Of a stretch of DNA of 45,588 nucleotides, positions 42,601 through 45,588 are shown piece by piece. Position 1 is the stretch's first letter. Every line of letters begins with the position of its first letter. Below the pieces are notes generated by a model. The model had not been told where the DNA came from and did no database searches. It saw only the letters and a list, made by a program, of their open reading frames with translations. The stretch is from Candidatus Poribacteria bacterium (GTDB lineage Bacteria > Poribacteria > WGA-4E > WGA-3G): NCBI GenBank assembly GCA_022822275.1, contig JAJEBZ010000037.1, positions 1-45,588 on the forward strand, written 5' to 3'. Both the position numbers and the translations under genes were made by a program.

Positions 42601-44226
42601 TCACAAATTGGTTTTTTCAAGTATCAAAGAAGATATTGCTTGTGGTACTGCCCTTAACACGTTACTGGCAGTGAGACCATGCATTCCTAACTTTTTAGCA
42701 GCGGCATCACCAGCTAATCCGTGTAAATATACACCGAGTGTTGCAGCGTTTCGACTTGGTACTTTTTGTGCTATTAAACCGGCAATAACCCCTGTCAACA
42801 CATCCCCCATTCCCGCGCTCGCCATGCCTGGATTACCTGTGGAATTGATCCATATATCACCGTTCGGATGTGTAATTACTGTGGGGGCACCTTTCAGTAC
42901 AAGTGTTACATCATAGTTTTGCGTGAATTCAACTGCTACACGAATTCTGTCTGTTTTTAATTCTTTTATAGTGTAGTTCGTTAATCGTGCCATCTCACCC
43001 AAATGTGGTGTAAGTACGGCATTCTTACTAATTAAATGGATTAGTTCTGTCTCTTGTGCCAAAGCATTCAGACCGTCAGCGTCAATAACAAATTTTAGTC
43101 CAAGTTGTTCATTATGGTTTGTGCTAATCAATTGGTGGACAAGTGAAAATGTTTCAGGATGTTGAGATAAACCCGGACCGATAGCAATTACAGACCTATT
43201 TTCTGCTGCATAATCAAGGATTTGATCCGCTGCTGATTCTGACAGACTCCCAGTTTCTGTTTCAGGTAAAGGCAATGTCATGACTTCTGTAAGTTTTACT
43301 TCCATAATATTGTTTAGACTTTTTGGGATAGCAAGTGTGGCCAAACCTGCACCAGTACACAGTGCTGCTTCACTTGTAAGTGCTGCTGCCCCTGTCATGC
43401 CTCTTGAACCTGCGACAACAAGCACCCGTCCATAAGTGCCTTTATGAGAAGCTGGTGAACGTGTCGGCATCCACTTTGCTGTTTCTCTTTTCGTTGTCCA
43501 ATTACACTTAATATCTTGTTCCTCAATGACTTTTGTCGGGAAACCGATATCTACAACCTCTATTTTACCTGCAAGTTGTGCCCCTGGATGCAGCAACAAT
43601 CCTCTTTTTGGCAAACCAATCGTAATCGTCCTATCTGCTTGTACACACGTTCCCAATGGTTGTCCGGTATCCGCATCTAAACCGGAAGGCAAGTCAACTG
43701 AAAGGATAGGTTTGTTCAGTTTATTAATTGTGTTAATTATACTTGCAATAGGTTCTCGTACTGCACCTTTCAATCCAGTTCCAAAAATTGCATCTATTAG
43801 TAAATCACAACTTGCAATTCGGCTTTGTAGAATCTCTGATAATTCTCTCTCTGTTTTTAATGTGTCCTGCTCGTGAACATCGCTCAGTCCATCGTCTGTC
43901 AATGCTTCTTCAATATGTAACCCCAGTTTTCGTACAATTTGCAGATTGGTAAGTGCTTCTCCAATGAAACTATCCGCAGGCGAGACAAGAAAGATATATA
44001 CTTTGCATCCAATGTGTGCAAGTTGTCGTGCCATGACAAGCCCATCTCCACCGTTATTGCCTTTCCCTACAAGGATTCCGACTCGGTGCGCGTTTGGATA
44101 ATGCAGTTTAACATGACGTACGATTTCGTTCCCCGCAGTTTCCATGAGAACAATCCCGGGTATGCCGATACCTTTTATGGTTTCTATGTCAATCTTTCGC
44201 ATTTCCGCAGCAGTTACAACTTTCAT
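42601..44226 (-). CDS. nnrDE: Bifunctional NAD(P)H-hydrate epimerase / ADP-dependent NAD(P)H-hydrate dehydratase
   Basis: A 541-residue fusion that repairs hydrated NAD(P)H. The N-terminal YjeF_N domain (about 1-215) has MKVVTAAEMRKID, VGKGNNGGDGLVMARQL and DAIFGTGLKG, the epimerase. The C-terminal ribokinase-like domain (about 235-541) has KGTYGRVLVVAGSRGMTGAAAL, VIAIGPGLSQ, VLTPHLGEMARL and SAGMGDVLTGVIAG, the dehydratase. The length is usual for the fusion. I use ATG 44226; a GTG three codons earlier is also possible, and neither has a strong ribosome site. Confidence 0.92.
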   Translation of the reverse strand: MKVVTAAEMRKIDIETIKGIGIPGIVLMETAGNEIVRHVKLHYPNAHRVGILVGKGNNGGDGLVMARQLAHIGCKVYIFLVSPADSFIGEALTNLQIVRKLGLHIEEALTDDGLSDVHEQDTLKTERELSEILQSRIASCDLLIDAIFGTGLKGAVREPIASIINTINKLNKPILSVDLPSGLDADTGQPLGTCVQADRTITIGLPKRGLLLHPGAQLAGKIEVVDIGFPTKVIEEQDIKCNWTTKRETAKWMPTRSPASHKGTYGRVLVVAGSRGMTGAAALTSEAALCTGAGLATLAIPKSLNNIMEVKLTEVMTLPLPETETGSLSESAADQILDYAAENRSVIAIGPGLSQHPETFSLVHQLISTNHNEQLGLKFVIDADGLNALAQETELIHLISKNAVLTPHLGEMARLTNYTIKELKTDRIRVAVEFTQNYDVTLVLKGAPTVITHPNGDIWINSTGNPGMASAGMGDVLTGVIAGLIAQKVPSRNAATLGVYLHGLAGDAAAKKLGMHGLTASNVLRAVPQAISSLILEKTNL

Positions 44227-44320
44227 GTAGTTCACTTTGAAATCGTAGATATAGGTTTAATTATACATTATAGACAGGGTTATTTATGGTGAAGTTTGAA
44301 AATAATTACACACGTCATCC

Positions 44321-44384
44321 GTAGGAGCGATCTCCGAATCGCGACGAAATGTTTTTATAGTCGGGAATCGGAGTTCCCTCCTAC
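44321..44384. repeat. Imperfect hairpin repeat after the nnrDE promoter region
   Basis: GTAGGAG...CCGAATCGCGAC pairs with GTCGGGAATCGG...CTCCTAC across an ATGTTTTTATA-type loop. This is a single copy of a GTAGGAG/CTCCTAC palindrome; no second copy is seen in the window. Confidence 0.45.
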
Positions 44385-44486
44385 CGTTCAAAATGTGTAA
44401 TTAATTCCATAAGTTACCATAGTTTTCAATATTTTTGATAATTCTTTGTTATGGCGTTAATTTTACATGTTGCCATCTTGTCCGTG

Positions 44487-44646
44487 TCTTTAGTCCCATA
44501 GGGACGATATATTTATAGAAAAATGTTGTCCACCCCTCTTGAGTTCTGTAGGAACGACATAGAAGGATAAACATATCGTCCCTACGGGACTAAAGAAGGT
44601 GTTTATAACGTATTTCTATAAACATATCGTCCCTACGGGACTAAAG
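44487..44646. repeat. Family D palindromic cluster D3
   Basis: Several blocks of TTTAGTCCC(G/A)TAGGGACGATAT and the complement, with ATAAACATATCGTCCCTACG twice. It lacks the CGCCAGAAGC hairpin units of D1 and D2. Confidence 0.55.
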
Positions 44647-44884
44647 AAGCGTCTTAACTAATGAAAAATGCTTACAACGTTCTTTTTATGAAAAACAATA
44701 TTTAACAATAAGTTATTTAGCACAACTCGTCAAAATAAGTAAATAGTAGCACTAACATTTGTGATAAAATCTATCCGAAAAACTTAAAACTAAATAACCC
44801 TGGAAAAAGTATATTGAGTAACAATCTGAATTGTGATACATTATAGCATTGATTTTTTCAAAGGTCAACCTCTAACAGGACTAT

Positions 44885-45088
44885 GGGTGTGTAAAGTTTT
44901 TGGGATAGTGTTTCAGAATCGCGGATTACGCGGATGACACGGAGAGCGCGGATAAGACTTATGCAATTGACCACATTGCTTAGAAAACGTTTATTCTCCG
45001 CAATAAAACCTCATGCAGGTATCTTATCCGCGTCCTCCGCGCAATCCGTGTCATCCGCGATTCTGTACGCCAAAAACTTTACCCACCC
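44885..45088. mobile_element. Family A non-coding element, copy A3
   Basis: About 204 bp with ends GGGTGTGTAAAGTTTTTG and, from the right, GGGTGGGTAAAGTTTTTG. The core is in the opposite orientation to A1 and A2 (CCTCATGCAGGTATCTTATCC reads as their complement). Inner blocks around GAATCGCGGAT pair with ATCCGCGATTC. It lies about 100 bases before the last gene. Confidence 0.75.
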
Positions 45089-45191
45089 CTGGGACGATTG
45101 CAGATCAAACAATATAGTTATTAGTCATAAACGATCTATTGATTGTAATAAAGAATACAAATATCTTTGGATCACAACGAAGGAAATATTA

Positions 45192-45588
45192 ATGGCAACA
45201 TTTAAAGCAGGAATGATAGGTTGCGGTGGGCGTGGACGCGCTCACGCCAATGGGTATAAAGCTTCTACTGATGTGGAAATAGTGGCATGTGCAGATCCTA
45301 TTGAAGAATCTCGGAATAAATTCTCAGAACAGTTTGATGTACCACGTACTTATGAAGATTACCATGAGATGCTTGAAAAGGAATCACTTGATTTTGTTAG
45401 TGTGTGTACGTGGATTGCATTACACAAGGACATGGTGATTGCAGCTGCCAATAGCGGTATAAAAGCGATACATTGTGAAAAACCGATGGCACCGACATGG
45501 GGAGAGGCGAAAGCACTTTACCAAGCGTGTGTGGATAATGATGTCGTCATAACGTTCTGTCATCAACGTCGTTTTGGTGCACAATTTA
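45192..45588 (+). CDS. Gfo/Idh/MocA family oxidoreductase, 5' part
   Basis: The first 132 codons of a third member, open at the right window edge. It reads MATFKAGMIGCGGRGRAHANGY, then VEIVACADP, YEDYHEMLEKE, VSVCTWIALH and HCEKPMAPTWGEA, which gives the Rossmann motif and the EKPM signature. GAAGGA precedes the ATG. It is more like the gene at 25941 than the one at 23951, as it lacks the long Ala-rich insertion. Confidence 0.88.
   Translation, partial: MATFKAGMIGCGGRGRAHANGYKASTDVEIVACADPIEESRNKFSEQFDVPRTYEDYHEMLEKESLDFVSVCTWIALHKDMVIAAANSGIKAIHCEKPMAPTWGEAKALYQACVDNDVVITFCHQRRFGAQF

Overview
This is an AT-rich bacterial chromosomal window with no tRNA or rRNA gene that I can see. The gene content suggests a sponge-associated Candidatus Poribacteria genome or a close relative. 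It has three Gfo/Idh/MocA oxidoreductases, a type I sulfatase, a phytanoyl-CoA dioxygenase-like enzyme, a mandelate racemase-type enolase, an FAH-fold sugar-acid enzyme, a D-threonine-aldolase-type PLP enzyme, CBM9-like secreted proteins, a PorV/PorQ-type barrel and many short palindromic repeats. The taxonomic call is inference from gene content only.

Layout. 1-7000: a partial membrane protein, a patatin-like lipase, and a minus-strand run (peptide-binding protein, dus, dapF, dapA, alpha/beta hydrolase) that joins lysine/diaminopimelate synthesis to tRNA modification. 7000-8060: a nested cluster of non-coding mobile elements. 8061-13900: a HEAT/TPR membrane protein, groL with its own promoter, two small unknown proteins and a methyltransferase. 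14321-17367: a tight operon of APS kinase, FAH-family dehydratase, PLP enzyme and a YbjQ-like protein. 17368-18007: more repeats. 18008-22655: five-gene-scale secreted cluster (GATase-like protein, PQQ-like propeller, two tandem CBM9-like proteins). 22729-29580: a DUF3500 protein, two Gfo/Idh/MocA dehydrogenases, a small membrane protein and a GT39 glycosyltransferase. 29692-34092: a HigA antitoxin remnant translationally overlapping a 1001-residue secreted protein with a T9SS/FlgD-like C-terminal domain, followed by a PorV/PorQ-type outer-membrane protein. 34206-39177: a duplicated unit with two 75-residue DUF5678-like paralogues, a sulfatase, a retropepsin-like protease, a SEL1-repeat lipoprotein whose fused serine-protease domain is cut by an in-frame UGA, and a copy of the sulfatase 3' end. 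39236-45588: PhyH, another nested repeat element, an enolase-superfamily enzyme, a small unknown gene, nnrDE, more repeats and the start of a third Gfo/Idh/MocA gene.

The most unusual content lies between the genes. At least five families of non-coding inverted-repeat elements (called A to E here) occur in several copies, and they are nested in one another. Two copies of family B act as empty sites for each other: B1 carries a family C insertion with a 7-bp target duplication where B2 is uninterrupted, and B2 carries a family E insertion with a 5-bp duplication where B1 is uninterrupted. No transposase gene is present in the window, so any enzyme moving them would have to act in trans. The second point of interest is the 34.2-39.2 kb block, which looks like a tandem duplication of a small-protein/sulfatase unit in which the second sulfatase has been replaced by a protease pair.
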